Source of the DNA: Lunularia cruciata
Taxonomy: Eukaryota > Streptophyta > Marchantiopsida > Lunulariales > Lunulariaceae
Length of the DNA: 64,000 bases
Assembly (NCBI GenBank): GCA_948567375.1
Contig: OX419759.1
Span: forward strand, 48,388,593-48,452,592
Direction of reading: 5' to 3'
The position numbers and the translations under genes are program-made. Below the pieces are notes generated by a model. It ran no database searches and was not told where the DNA came from. It worked only from the letters and a program-made list of their open reading frames with translations. Below are positions 33,301 through 45,949 of this stretch, one piece after another (within the stretch, counting starts at the first letter, position 1; each line of letters opens with the position of its first letter).

Positions 33301-35400
33301 GGTCAAACGAGCTTTGACTGGAGGGAATCTTTTAGGGAATCTTCCTATAGGAATCTCAGAATCACATGAGTAAGGTACCGAAGGAAAGCTCTCGACAAGA
33401 CAAATCAGGGGGGAGGGAAGGCCAGCCTTTCATCCGTTGGGGGGGGGGAATTTGCACATTTTTGAGGCCTAATTCATTCGTTTAGGCCTCCAAAATTGCC
33501 TTCAAAGATTTCAGGCATATTTCGGTTCCTACTCTATTAGTAGAAGTCCCCTTTTGGTGATACCTCTTTCTGATCTGTTTAGTCCATCATGTGTAACATC
33601 CTTCCAGATGTTACCAAACCAATTCTCACCTTTAAATCATATGTCTAGCTATTGGTTCTAAGGTTCTCAAGTCTATTTCGGTTTCTGCCCTATTAGTAGA
33701 AGTACTCTTTTGGTGATACTTCTATCTGATCTATTTTGACCATCATGTATAACATCATTCTAGATGTTACCAAACCAAATTTCACATCTAGATCATATGG
33801 CTAACCCTTGGTATTACAGAGGGTAATCCCTTTGGCAGATAATCCAGAAACAAACTCCTTAACTATCTGATCAATCATTGCTTGATGAGGCTCTTGGCTC
33901 TCTGCAGATTGTTCTTGTGCAATCGACTTGATCCACACCGCAAATACAATCTTATCTTCCTCCATGGCTACTTTACTAAAAAACTTCCCTTATAGGGACT
34001 AATCTCTCTTCCAAACTTGCTCCATGGTTGCCTTCTTGGCAAACTTCTCATCTTAGGACTCATCTCTCTTCAAGGTTCACTCTATGGCTACCTTCTTGAC
34101 AAACTTCCCATCTTGAGACTGATTATTCTTAGGTGTCTTACTCAGAGGTGCCATGCAACCTAATTGGAAATTCCTACCTTGGTGTTGTACTTGAATTTGG
34201 CATCGGGTCCAATCAAATTGAACCTTATGATGTTCAAGCCAAGGTAGACCCAAAATGATATCATAGTGCAGAGGTGCCACTACAAACCTCATACACTCCA
34301 AATACTCCTCCCCAATCTTGAAGGTAATAGGATGCGAGGTGCGGAATGCAGATCATCAAACTACTTCCAATCACTAGCTTGATAGGAATACCTAATTCCC
34401 TTACTACTTGCATATACATGCAAATCTATGAACTTCCTGAATCAACCAAAATCCTACAACCCCATTAGATATCGTACCTTGCAAGTAAAGCAAACTTGCA
34501 TAGGTTGAGCCTTCAATCCCATTGGAACTAATCAAGCTCCCAATAGGCAGCTTGAAATCTCCTACTGGGATTCCTTGTTTCCTTGATCATTCCGCTCCAC
34601 AACCTCCACCTGGGCAACTTGTCAAGGTCGTCTATTCTTGAGTGGACATTCAACAATACGATGCCTCAATTGGTGACAATAAAAACAACCACCATTTTGT
34701 TGTAGTTTCTCTCTATCTTCCTTGCCAAGTGGTCTTTGTTGAATGGCATCAATCTCCATTGGTGCTGGCTCCTCCACTTGTGTGGAGTGTATTGGTAGGC
34801 TTTGTGGAGGTTGAGGTCAAGACCAAGTTGTTGCCACCAAGGAATCAAAATGTTTGGCCAACCGCATGGGTTCCTCCAAGTGTTGTGGCTCTTGCATGGC
34901 TACCTCTAATTTATTTCTTGCCTTCAAGCCCCTCACAAATCAATCCAGAGCTTCACCTTCCAATATATATGAAATTTTCCTGATGGTGTTTTGGAACAGC
35001 GTGATGTAACTTCTTACAGAGCCAATCTGTTTCAACTTTGCCAACTTATCTCGTGCAGCTCGTGTGACATTTATAACTTGGAACCGACTAATTATTGTGC
35101 TCTTGAATTCTGCCCATGTCAAGATTGGTGCAAAAATTTATCATTCAGCTTGCTCCACTTGGAATCTCCACCATAGCTTTGCTACTCCATCCAATTGGCT
35201 AGAAGCTAAGAGAATCTGTTTTTGCTCATCTTGTAGATTGGTAGCTTCAAAATAACATTCACAATCAAACACAAAATTCTCCACTGCACCCTGAAAGATT
35301 CTTGCTTTCAAAACCTTGGGTTTAGGGAATCTGATCCGATCTTCTCCTTCTTGAATTGGTACTCGCTCCACCTACTCTTGTCGTTGAAGATCTTGCTCAT
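30345..35400 (-). pseudogene. B1 gag-pol remnants
   Basis: Fragments in several frames cover gag (DEQKQILLASSQLDGVAKLWW; ITLFQNTI), a protease tail, RT and RNase H. They also cover integrase (GHMGVDM for the zinc domain, SLDLITSSPKTQ with the first catalytic Asp, VLISDHDPRF with the second) and a chromodomain with the ATWEP core. The best preserved pieces are RT (32553-33239) and integrase (31161-31736). The chromodomain assigns the element to the chromovirus branch, where it binds modified histone H3 and guides integration. The gene is clearly dead. Confidence 0.85.
33078..33818. mobile_element. Solo LTR of an unrelated element inside B1
   Basis: 741 bp beginning TGTAATACTC and ending GTATTACA, with inverted ends and the target duplication gaggg at 33073-33077 and 33819-33823. 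The uninterrupted site is seen in B5 at about 47603 (gggattaccctctg on the other strand). No coding sequence lies inside, so it is the product of LTR-LTR recombination. It holds an internal tandem duplication with a 156-bp period (33521-33676 and 33677-33815) and a run of about 10 G near 33440. Confidence 0.88.
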
Positions 35401-35725
35401 CCAATAATCAAGTAAGATGCTCAATTTGTTGCTGCATAGCAAGGATAACATCGGGTATTGCTATCATGGTTGTTACTCTATCATACCACTCCCAGTCTAT
35501 CTAATCTATTAACACATAGAAACAGCACGTCCACCGTTCTCCATAAGTTACAACCGGAAGCACCAAGGGTTCCTTAGATATGGTGATCATATGCAAGAAA
35601 TCTTGTCCAAAGTGCGAGGTGATGAATTGTGTGAAACAATGCTTGGGTAGTACTTGGATACAAAAATCCCAATGGTTTGGTGGAAGTAGATTTGATGGTC
35701 CATAAATTCCATCCATCCTATTCTT

Positions 35726-35738
35726 GCTCTGATACCAA
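35726..35738 (-). other. B1 primer binding site (initiator tRNA-Met)
   Basis: The - strand reads TTGGTATCAGAGC next to the 5' LTR, the usual plant initiator-Met primer site. Confidence 0.9.
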
Positions 35739-36163
35739 TGTAAAAGACCAAATCCAAGGAGAGAAATAGGAGAATGGAAAGTCATATTGGGACACTTGAA
35801 TGAGTGAAAACTCCAAATGCCCAACATGAGCTTCGGCTTTGGTATTTATAGGTAGCATACAAGGCCCTTGAGAAGCTTCTCAAGAAGTTTCCTTGAGCCA
35901 CTTTCTTAAAGTGCAAGCGAAGTTAACTAGGAAGCTTCTCAAGAAGCTTCCTTCTAGAAGCCGTCTACTTGGCGTACAAGCTAAGCTAGTTAGAAGCTTC
36001 TAGAAGTTTCTTTCTAGAAGTTACCTGTTTGGGGTGCAAGTTAACTAGTTAGGAAGCTTTTCAAGAAGCTTCCTAGATGCTTTTGGAATATTCTAGGCTA
36101 ATTTGGCTCATTTTCTACTTCATTAGCCTTACTAGCTACGTTGCTAAACTCCATACTATTACA
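35739..36163 (-). repeat. B1 5' LTR (right copy)
   Basis: 425 bp, matching 29883-30305 closely. It is preceded on the internal side by the initiator-Met primer site. Confidence 0.9.
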
Positions 36164-36440
36164 CCCTAGTACTAAGAAGTCTACATAGATGTAGGTGATT
36201 ACACTTCACTTGATCAAAGGCCCTACAATGTAATCTATACCATGAAGGCACATGAGGACCAATGGAAGAAGAGCTAAAAAAGAGTAATACCTTGTACAAG
36301 GAGGAGGCCAAAATGGTAAATGCACTTGCATTGGAAAATTATGTAGATTACGTAATGAATATATAAAATACTTCACTTGCAATAGACCATAGCCAATATG
36401 AAGAGGATATTTGGAGGATATAGGGAGATTTTAGAGCCCT
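36164..36440. other. Flank of B1, continuation of the broken repeat from before 29883
   Basis: Directly follows the right target duplication of B1. No gene is recognised; it would rejoin 29882 if B1 were removed. Confidence 0.5.
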
Positions 36441-36450
36441 TATATGAAAG

Positions 36451-36506
36451 ACCAAGGAGGGAACTCTCAAGTGAGTATTGACTCACTTGAGAGTTCACTC
36501 CTTGGT
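36451..36506. repeat. Hairpin with 26-bp arms and 4-base loop inside B2 LTR
   Basis: 36451-36476 pairs with 36481-36506 except for one G/A mismatch; the loop is attg. Outer arm accaaggag pairs with ctccttggt. The other B LTRs have only the left arm sequence near this place, so the right arm arose by inverted duplication. Confidence 0.88.
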
Positions 36507-39500
36507 TTGTATGAATATGTAGCTTGAGCTTTGGCTTTGTATTTATAGGCAACTTAGGCACAAGTTTCTTGGAAAGCTTCCAAGGAAGGTTCCTTCTAAA
36601 AGCCAGGTTTCTTGGAGTGCAAGCTAAGCTAGCCATCAACTTGGCATGCAAGTTACTCAATCATGGGAAGGTTCTTAGAAGTTCTCACCAAGAAGTTTCT
36701 TGGATGCTTCTAGAATACTCTTATAATTTCCTAAACATATGCTACTTCTACCTTCTTTTAGTTATATTTTGCGCTTGCTAACTCTATTTTAACTTATGCT
36801 AAATCTACATTAGTATATATTCTACACCACTAGTTGGTGATGTCCTTGTTGCCATGGAATCTTTATATTTGAGTTTTTTTGCTTGTGCATTTTGGAAGTG
36901 AGAAATATATCTCATGAAGAGAATACTCTTTCCAAATGATCTTATATTCAATTTTTCATTGGTATACACATTAGATGTCATAACATGCAAGTATATTGTC
37001 AAATTTTTGTTCCTTCATGATCATTAATATAGAGTAGAAGAGGAACAAGAGGTTGTATATAATTAGGAAAAGAAGATGGGAGTTAGAAACAAAGAGTTTA
37101 AACTTGGAGACATGAAAGACAAGAGTGGATCTTCATGTAACTAGAAAGTCCAAGTTTGTTGGCAATAGGAGAAAAAATTTGAAGGAGATCAAAGAGATCT
37201 ATTCAATTGGGAGCAAGTTTACAAACTTGGGTGTCAAGAGAAAGAGGGGAAAACATAACATGATGATCAAATTGAGAAGTAAGTAGCATATTGTTTTTGC
37301 TAATTATGAGCAACAACAAGATGAGACTTAGCTTGGTGTAAAGATATAAATAGTCAAGACAAGAATCTAGAACTATAAAGGAAATTACATGTTAGTAGAG
37401 CAAGAAGAAAATTTAGTACAAGTGGATTCTACCCATTATTAAGGAGAGAACCTTATAATTGCATGCTTGGAATTATTGTAAGCAAACTTGAGGTTGAAGT
37501 ATGAAGGACATTAGATGGTGGTGGAGCAAGAAGAAAATTTGGAACAAGTGGATCTTTCACATTATTAAGGAAGAAGGGAGAGAAGCCTATACTTGCATGC
37601 TTTGAATTATTGTAAGTAAACTCTGTAATCTTAAGACAGGTATCCTAATTAGTGTGGTGCATGTTGACAAAGGCATGTAGTGTATCCTCCATAGTGCAAT
37701 TTGCTTGATTTTTTGCCTATCAATTTGAGAATGATAGGCTATAGACAAGGCAAGCTTATTGCCAAGGAGTTTAAAAAGTACTTGCTAAAATTTTCTAATG
37801 AATTGAGGATCACAATTAGAGATGCGATCACAACTCTTGGCATCTCATGGTATTTGGAGACCATAATGAAGTAGATCAAACTCTTGAACCTCTCATGCAA
37901 TGTTTGAAAACCACCATTGATATTGTAGGGTACTCAAGATCTTGTCCACACTCATGTGACAAGCAATTGGTAAGCCATATTGTAAAAAACCAAGGAGAGA
38001 AATAGGAGAATGGAAGATCACATTGGGACTCTTGAATGAAGGAAACTTTGAATGCTTAGCATAGGTTGGGCTTTAGTTTTATAAGAAACATACAAGGCTC
38101 TTGAGAAGCTTCTCAAGAAGCTTCCTAAAAGTCACCTTCTAAGAGTGTAAGCAAAGCTAACCAAGAAGCTTCTCAAGAAATTTTCTTCTTAAAGCCGCCT
38201 ACTTTGCATGCAAGCTAAGCTAGTTGTGAAGCTTCCCAAGAAGATTTCTTCTAGAAGCCACTTGCTTGGAGTGTAAGCTAAGCTACTTGGGAAGCTTCCC
38301 AAGAAACTTCCTCCTAGAAGTCACCACTTGGCATACACATTACTTGATATTTGAGATGTACCAAGTAGCTTTGTAGATGCTTCTTGAATATTCTTATAAT
38401 TCTTGGTTAATTTGTCATGTTTGCTATTTCATTAGTCTTGACTAACTTGTCTATAAACTCCATATTGTTACATATTCCTCCACTACTAGTTGGTAATGTC
38501 TTTGTTACCATGAAAGCTTCAAACTCTTGGATGGCCATTTGGGCGTTGTGAAGATGAGAAAGGCACTCCAAAGTAGCATCATGAAGGGGATATCCTTTCC
38601 AAAGCACTTTGTAGTCGGTATGTTATTGGTAACTACGTTGAATGTAGCAACATGCAAGGATACAATCAAATTCATACTCCACATAATAGTGGATAAGGAT
38701 GGGAGTAGGGAGGTTGGACCCAAGAGGAAAAAGAAGATGGATTAGAAACAAAGGGTTTCAACTAAGAAACATGAAAGGTGGGGTGGATTGGCATATGACA
38801 AGGCAAGGCAAGTTGATAAGCAATAGGAGAAATGATTTGGATGACCTATCCAATTAAGAGCAAGTTTATAGACTTGGGTATCAAATGGGAGAGGTAGATT
38901 ACTAGAAGAAAGCATGACCTTATTACCAAGTTGAAAGATGAGATCATGACAATCTTGGCTTGCATATTGTTTTTGATGACTTTGAGTAACAAGGAGATAA
39001 GCTTTGGCTTCTTGGAGAGAGTGTGATAATCTGGTCAAAAAGGTGGAAGTACGAAGGACATAAGATGGAGGAGGAGCAAGAAAGGAATGTAGAACAAGTG
39101 GTTTTTGGCCAAAATTAAAGGAGAAAGGAGAGAATCTAGTGCTTACTTGCTTGGAGTTATTGTAGGCAAACTCAACAATTGCAAGATATTCGTCCTAGTT
39201 GGTATGATGAACATTGGCAAAGGCACAAAGCATATCATCCAAGGTGCAATTTACATGTTTGTTTTGTCCATTGATTTGAGGATGATAGGCCATGGACAAA
39301 GTAAGCTTGTGCCAAGTAGTTGGAAGAGTGCTTGCTAAATGTTTTTGATGAATCAAGGATCATGATTGGAGATGAGTACACAAGGCATCCCATGATGCTT
39401 GAAGACATTATTGAAGTAGATTGTCGTGGGCAATGTTAGAGTATCTACTATATCAAAAGTTGGTGCCAAATGGATTTGCTTACTAAGCTTATCCACAAAC

Positions 39501-40315
39501 ACCATTCTTGCTATATGACCTTGCTTTGTCTTGGGGAAGGATGTGATGATATCTAAATTCATAGGTCCTATTGAGTAGATGGATAAGAAGTGGTTGAAGG
39601 AGTCAACTTGGTTTTTAGTTATTGGCCTTGTTGCATTGGCAACTCTCACAAGATTGGACAAACTCTTGAACCTCTCATATCATGTTGGACCACACCATTG
39701 GCATTGTAGGTATCCAAAGTCTTGTCTACACCCATGTGGCCAATGATTGATAAATCATGGGCTTCTTGAATGTGCACAAGTCATAGATCACCATTGGTTG
39801 GAAATTGCATGCTCTCTGGAAAATTGTGAAGAGTCTGCCATTTCTTCAATTTTCAACGGATTGATCTAAAACTTTCCAAGTAAATTAAGTGCATTATATC
39901 CTACCTTTTGACACAAAAATTAGAGAGAGATCATTCTTGTGCAGAGAGTTATGAGTTTTTAAAGTGAAGGGGGTGGTTTTCTGACCAAATCTAAAATGTG
40001 TGTGCTGAATAGAAAGGTGCCTAGGCCAAATAGCTTCATGAAAAGATCTGAAATTTTGCAATGATGGACGCCCAAGGGTTGAGACCAAGTGTGAAATTTT
40101 TTTGAGAATTGTAATTTACTAGTTGAGAGATATGAGTGACATTGTGAGGAACGGTTAATTCTACATAGTTTAGATTTCATGCATGAGGAGTGTGAGCGCA
40201 ACAAAAAACATGCTCAGAGTGTTTAGACTCATCTTGGGACCATGGAGGGTCACCAAGAGTGGAAATTGAGGCTATGCAAGGTTCCCCAAGGGTTTAGTGA
40301 TAGAGAGGGGTTGAG

Positions 40316-41609
40316 ATGGAGAAACTTCCTATTTTCTTTGGCAAGGATGGAGAAGATATGGAGGCCTTTGGGAGAGACTTCAAGAGAGCTTGCATAGGAA
40401 ACAATGAGTGGGCCTCATTATTACTGGATTTCTTTGAGGATGCAACACTTACATGGTATGAGTCAAAATACCAAAAGAGAGAGAGGAGAGATGGGGAAGA
40501 AGAGTCTTGGAAGAATTTGACTTCACCACTCATTGAGAACCCTTTCTTCCAGATGAGAGTTATGAGAGACTGATGAGTGAAGTTAACTTTCTCAAGCAAG
40601 GAGATGTAAAGACAGTGAGAGTCTATGTGGAAAGAGTGGAAAAGTTAGAGTCCAGATTTTGCATAGTGTTGAGGAAGGGTGGAGATGATGTGGAGAGTAC
40701 TAGGATTGGCATATAGGCCATGCTCACCAAGAATTTTGTAGGAGAGTTGAGACCACAAATTATAAGCAAGGTGAGATATGAGAGACCTTCTTCCAAGGTT
40801 GAAACTATCAAGATCACAATTCATATGGAATAGAGTTTGGAAGAGGATGAGAGTGATTTGGTGCTGAAGGAGGTTGTGCATTCTCCGCAAGGTTACAAGT
40901 ATGGTGGAACTTTTGATACTTTGGTGACAAAGGTTGCATCACAAGTATGGTGGAATTTCTGATTTTTTGGTGACAAGGGTTGCATCACAAGTAGTAGTTG
41001 CTCCAGTTCTTGCACCCCTACCAAAGGATCCACTTCAAACCATCACTGAACAACTTCCAGATCTCAAGATCAATGTAGTGCAACTATGGGAGAAGAAGGA
41101 GGTGGATCAGAATGTAGGAAAGGGCCTAGGAGTTATAGAAACTATCCATATAGAGGAGGCCAACCAGCCATCAATTTCAATGATAGAAATTGTTTTGGTT
41201 GTGGAAGAAGAGGCCATATCCAAAGGAATTTCCCAAATTCCACTTACCATGGAGGAAGGGGTTATGAGGGAGCCAATAGAGAGAAAGAGGGAGGAAGTGA
41301 AACCCAAGTGGCTCCTTATCCAATTAAAGGTAAGGAGATATCATCCATAGATATGGTTGAGAGTAAGTATGAGAAAGGGGAGTGTTCAAACTCCAATGGT
41401 CTTCATTTGGATCTTTTGGCACAAGAGAAGAAGAGAGCTTGTTTTGTAGAGGATATGCACTCTTCTCAAGGATTTACTCCTAGCCAAGATACTCCTATGC
41501 CTACTAGGAGCACTTGCACAAGCAATTCAACACCATCAACAACAAAGACTCCAAGAAAGAAGTTGGGGATGGAGGACTTCTTGATATCAAAACAACAATG
41601 GAACTACAA
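40316..41609 (+). pseudogene. A2 gag, first part
   Basis: It starts MEKLPIFFGKDGEDMEAF, matching the A1 gag start. Small deletions and frameshifts follow. The CCHC knuckle is decayed (CFGCGRRGHIQRNF, last Cys lost). The frame is cut at NYNV by B4 and resumes at 44532. Confidence 0.8.
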
Positions 41610-44526
41610 TGTAAAAGACCAAGACCGAGGAGAGAAATAGGAGAATGGAAACTCACATTGGGACACTTGAATGTGGGAAAACTCTGAATGCCTAGCATGA
41701 GCTTTGGCTTTGGTATTTATAGGTAGCATACAAGGCACTTGAGAAGCTTCTCAAGAAGCTTCCTCAAGCTGCTTTCCTAGAGTGCAAGCCAAGTTAACTA
41801 GAAAGCTTCTCAAGAAGCTTCCTTCTAGAAGCCACCTACTTGGCGTGCAAGCTAAGCTAGTTGGGAGCTTTTAGAAGCTTCCTTCTAGAAGCTACTTACT
41901 TGAGGTGCAAGCTAAGCTAGCTAGGAAGCTTCCCAAGAAGCTTCCTAAATACTTCCAGAATATTCTAGGCTAATTTGTCATATGTGCTACTTCGTAAGCC
42001 CGACTAACTTCATCGCTAAACTCCATATTGTTACATATTCCCCCACCGCTAGTTGATGACGTCCTCGTTGCCAATGAAGCTTCAAATTCCTAGATGGCCG
42101 TCTGTGTATTCAAGAGGTGAGAAAGAGGTTCCTATGTGGCATCATGAAGGGGATACCCTTTCCAAAGGACCTTGTACTCCTTATGTTGGCGACGGCCTTG
42201 TTGAATGTGGCGACGCGCAAGGATACAATCAACTTTGTACTCCTCATGATCATTGATAGGGACATGAAGAGAGGGAAGTTGGACTCAAGAGAAAAAGGAA
42301 GAGGGGTTAGGAACAAAGGGTTTCAACTTGGAAACATGAAAGACAAGATGGATACGCATATGACAAGGCAAGGCAAGTTGATAAGCAACAAGAGAGACAA
42401 TTTGGGTGATATCAAAGGGTCCTATCCAATTCGGGGCAAGTTTACAAACTTGGGTATCAAGTGGGAGAGTGAGGTTATTAGAGGATATCATGACTTTATC
42501 ACCGACTTCAAAGGTGAGATCACAACGATGGTGGACCGCATATTGTTTTTGGTGATTTTGAGCAACAAGGAGGTGAGACTTGGCTTGTTGGAGAGATTGG
42601 GATATAGTGGTCAAGAATGTGGAAGTATGAGGAACCTAAGATGGAGGGAGAGCAAGAAGAGAATCTAGAACAAGCGGATCTTGGCCAAAATTGAGAAAGA
42701 AAGGAGAGAATCCGGTGCTTGCCTGTTTGGAATTGTTGTAGGCAAATTCTATAGCTGTAAGACATTCACCCCAATTGGTATGGTGAACATTGACAAAGGC
42801 ACGCAACATATCCTCCAATGTATGATTTGCACGTTTGGTTTGTCTATCAGTTTGAGGATGATAGGCCGTGGACAAAGCAAGCTTGGTGCCGAGTGCTTGC
42901 CAAAACTTCCTAGTAAATTGAGGATCATGGTCGGAGATGAGTACACATGGCATCCCATGATGCTTGAAGACATTGTCAAAGTAGATTCGCGCTAAGGTTG
43001 GAGCATCCACGTATCACAGGTTGGTGTTAAGTGGATTTGCTTACTAAGCTTATCTGCAAACACCACAATTGTGGTGTGTCCTTGTTTTGTCTTTGGCAAG
43101 GATGTGATGAGATCCAAGCTCACATGCTTCCAATGAGCGGAGGGAATAGCGAGTGGTTGAAGGAGTCCACTTGGCTTCTGGTTGCTGGCCTGGTTATGTT
43201 GGCAGCTCTCACACGATCGGACAAATTCTTGAACATCTTGTGTATGTTGGGTTACTACCATTGATGTTGGAGGGTACTCAAGGTCTTATCCACACCCATG
43301 TGACCAGCGATGGGTAAATCATGGGCTTCTTGAAGATGCACAAGTCAAAGATCACCTTTGGCTGGAACATAGATTTGGTCTTCATGGAATAAAAGACCCT
43401 TCTTGATGGAGAAGGTGTTGTCCTTATCGCATGCCATAAGGCAACCATGTACCATTTGGAAGAAGGGATTTTGGTGTAGAGCTGACTGAAACTCATTTTG
43501 GACCTTGGAGTCCACTAACACCATTGAAATTGCCGCTATGATGAGAGGAAGAGACTTCAAATCAAGTCGTCGCAACAAAGCATCAAGGATGACATAGAAC
43601 CGACCTAGTTTGTACTCAAGTTTGATGTCATATAGTTGGAGTTGTTCCTCCCATTGATGATGTCGACTCTTCATGTGTTCGAAGTGTAAGGTTTGCAACA
43701 ATAGTTTGTGCTCAAAAGATTCTTGCCTTCAAACACCTTGGGTTTTGGAAATCAATTACAATCTTTTCCATCTCGGACTGGCACTCTCTCTATATGTTCT
43801 CATTGTTGTTGGTCTTGTTCATCCAAAAATTGAGTAAGGTGCTCGATTTGTTGCTGCATCACAAGGATAACATGCGGTATTGCCACCATAGCTACTACTT
43901 TATCTTATTGCTCCCAATTTATCTAATTGATTAGCACAAAGATATAGCACATCCACCTTTCTCCACAAGTGACAACCGAAAGTATCATGGGTTCCTCAGA
44001 CATGATGATCATATGTAGAAAATCTTTCCCAAAGCATGAGGTGATGAATTGTGTGAAGCGGTGCTTGGGTAATATCTGGACATGAAAATCCCAATGGTTT
44101 GGCGGAAGTGGATTTGGTGGTCCATAAATTCCATCTATCCCATTCTTGCTCTAATACCAATGTAAAAGACCAAGACCGAGGAGAGAAATAGGAGAATGGA
44201 AACTCACATTGGGACACTTGAATGTGGGAAAAATCCAAATGCCTAGCATGAGCTTTGGCTTTGGTATTTATAGGTAGCATACAAGGCCCTTGACAAGCTT
44301 CTCAAGAAGCTTCCTTCTAGAAGTCACCTACTTGGTGTACAAGCTAAGCTAGTTGGAAGCTTCTAGAAGGTTTCTTCTAGAAGCTACTTACTTGAGGTGC
44401 AAGCTAAGCTAGCCGGGAAGCTTCCCAAGAAGCTTCCTAAATACTTCCAGAATATTCTAGGCTAATTTGTCGTATGTGCTACTTCGTAAGCCCGACTAAC
44501 TCATTGCTAAACTCCATATTGTTACA
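41610..44526 (-). mobile_element. Element B4, internally deleted B-type copy in A2 gag
   Basis: The LTRs are 41610-42035 and 44161-44526 (the right one about 60 bp shorter). Target duplication is tacaa at 41605-41609 and tacca at 44527-44531. Only the chromodomain end, integrase and part of RNase H (42040-43712) remain, joined abruptly near 43713 to the gag start (43714-44150) and a mutated primer site (ctaatacca). RT, protease and most of gag are missing, a deletion of roughly 2.7 kb compared with B5. The remaining coding pieces (for example integrase 42636-43010) carry stops. Confidence 0.9.
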
Positions 44527-44531
44527 TACCA

Positions 44532-45210
44532 TGTCTTGGAAGATGTTGGTAGTCACAAGGCTAACATCATAGTGGGCTAACTGATTGCTTTGAATCCTAC
44601 TTTGAGAAAGGAGCTTACAGGTGGCTTGAGTTCTACAATGAGCAAGAGGAAGAAGAAGGCAAAAGCTCCAATATCAATGGGGGTGGTGGATGCCAAACTA
44701 ACACCATGTGGGGCTTGTGAATATGCCTACAAGATTGATGTGAGAGTGAATGGTCACAACATCAAGGATGCATTGGTTGATGGAGGATCAAAAGTGAATG
44801 CCATGTCGAAAAGGTTGATGAAGAAGTTGGGTGTGATACCCTCAAGACCTTCAACATTTGTGGTGAGCATGGAAAACAAGCAACAAGTTATACCAATAGG
44901 GATGATGGATAAGGTGGTAGTTTTAGTTATGGGAGTTCAAAATCTCATGACTTTCCAAGTCTTGAAGGATTCAAGCTATGATTTACTTCTTGGCAGGCCA
45001 TGGTTGAGAGCAGCACACACAACTGATTGATGACATAAAGGGTACTTGAGGATTGGGCTATCAAACCATAGAGTCACAGTTTTGCTGACTAACACCACCA
45101 ACACTTCACATTCAGATACACCATCTTCTATTTATTGGGAATCAAATTCTAAAGAAGGAGCTTCAAGCATAGAAACAAGCATGGAAGAGGAGACTTCCAT
45201 GGAGGAGGAT
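44532..45210 (+). pseudogene. A2 gag end and protease
   Basis: It continues gag after B4 (LED VGSHKANI..) through the protease motif ALVDGGSKVNAM (about 44768-44803) to a stretch of Glu-rich linker. A TGA near 45028 breaks the frame. It is cut by B5 after SMEED and resumes at 50884. Confidence 0.8.
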
Positions 45211-45364
45211 TGTAACAATATGGAGTTTAGCAACAAAGTCAGTCAGGCTCACAAAGTAGCACATAAGACAAATTAGCCTAGAATATTCTGGAAGTATCTA
45301 GGAAGCTTCTTGGGAAGCTTCCCGGTTAGCTTAGCTTGCACCTTAAGTAAGTAGCTTCTAGAAG

Positions 45365-45382
45365 GAAGCTTCTAGAAACTTC
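45365..45382. promoter_or_regulatory. Perfect four-unit heat shock element in B5 5' LTR
   Basis: Reads GAAgcTTCtaGAAacTTC, which is four alternating nGAAn/nTTCn pentamers, the binding site of trimeric heat shock factors. It lies about 155 bp upstream of the TATA box. Equivalent sites are at 50606-50623 and, in B1, at 30135-30152. Function is inferred from the sequence only. Confidence 0.7.
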
Positions 45383-45536
45383 CAACTAGCTTAGCTTGCA
45401 TGCCAAGTAGGCAGCTTCTAGAAGGAAGCTTCTTGAGAAGCTTCCTAGTTAACTTGGCTTGCACTCTAAGAAAGCGGCTTGAGGAAGCTTCTTGAGAAGC
45501 TTCTTGAGAAGCTTCTCAAGGGCCTTGTATGCTACC

Positions 45537-45544
45537 TATAAATA
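45537..45544 (+). promoter_or_regulatory. TATA box of B5 5' LTR
   Basis: TATAAATA, placed downstream of the GAA/TTC arrays and conserved in all B LTRs, including B1 (29987-29994) and the 3' LTR (50766-50773). Confidence 0.7.
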
Positions 45545-45949
45545 CCAAAGCCAAAGCTCATGCTAGGCATTTGGAGTTTTTCCCTCATTCAAGTGTCCCA
45601 ATGTGAGTTTCCATTCTCCTATTTCTCTCCTCGGATTCGGTCTCTTACATTGGTATTAGAGCAGGAATGGGATGGATGGAATTTATGGACCACCAAATCC
45701 ACTTCCACCGAACCATTGGGATTTTCGCGTCCAAATACTACCCAAGCATTGTTTCACAATGTTCATCACTTTGCACTTTGGACAAGATTTTCTGCATATG
45801 ATCACCATATCTGAGGAACCCTTGGTGCTTCTAGTTGTAACTTATGGAGAACGGTAGACGTGTTATTTCTATGTGTTAATAAATTAGATAGATTGGGCGT
45901 GGTGTGATAGAGGAGAAACCATGGTGGCAATACCTGATGTCATCCTTGC

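Larger units (their letters stand above)
29883..36163 (-). mobile_element. Ty3/gypsy chromodomain element B1, decayed, with both LTRs
   Basis: The LTRs are 29883-30305 and 35739-36163, with the 5-bp target duplication cccta at 29878-29882 and 36164-36168. The primer site next to the right LTR reads TGGTATCAGAGC on the - strand, complementary to initiator tRNA-Met. Reading leftwards: gag pieces (35371-34640) and protease (about 34430-34077, AP..YDIILGLPWLE). RT follows (33060-32530; [12 protein letters not shown] and a decayed catalytic region), then RNase H (about 32430-31850) and integrase (31736-31000). A chromodomain ends it (about 30560-30360; ATWEPLSHLQNA). Stops and frameshifts break every part. 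A solo LTR at 33078-33818 interrupts it upstream of RT. Confidence 0.92.
45211..45649 (+). repeat. B5 5' LTR with heat-shock-element arrays
   Basis: 439 bp, TGTAACAATATGG...CTCTTACA. It holds several alternating GAA/TTC blocks (45300-45515) followed by TATAAATA at 45537-45544. Confidence 0.92.
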
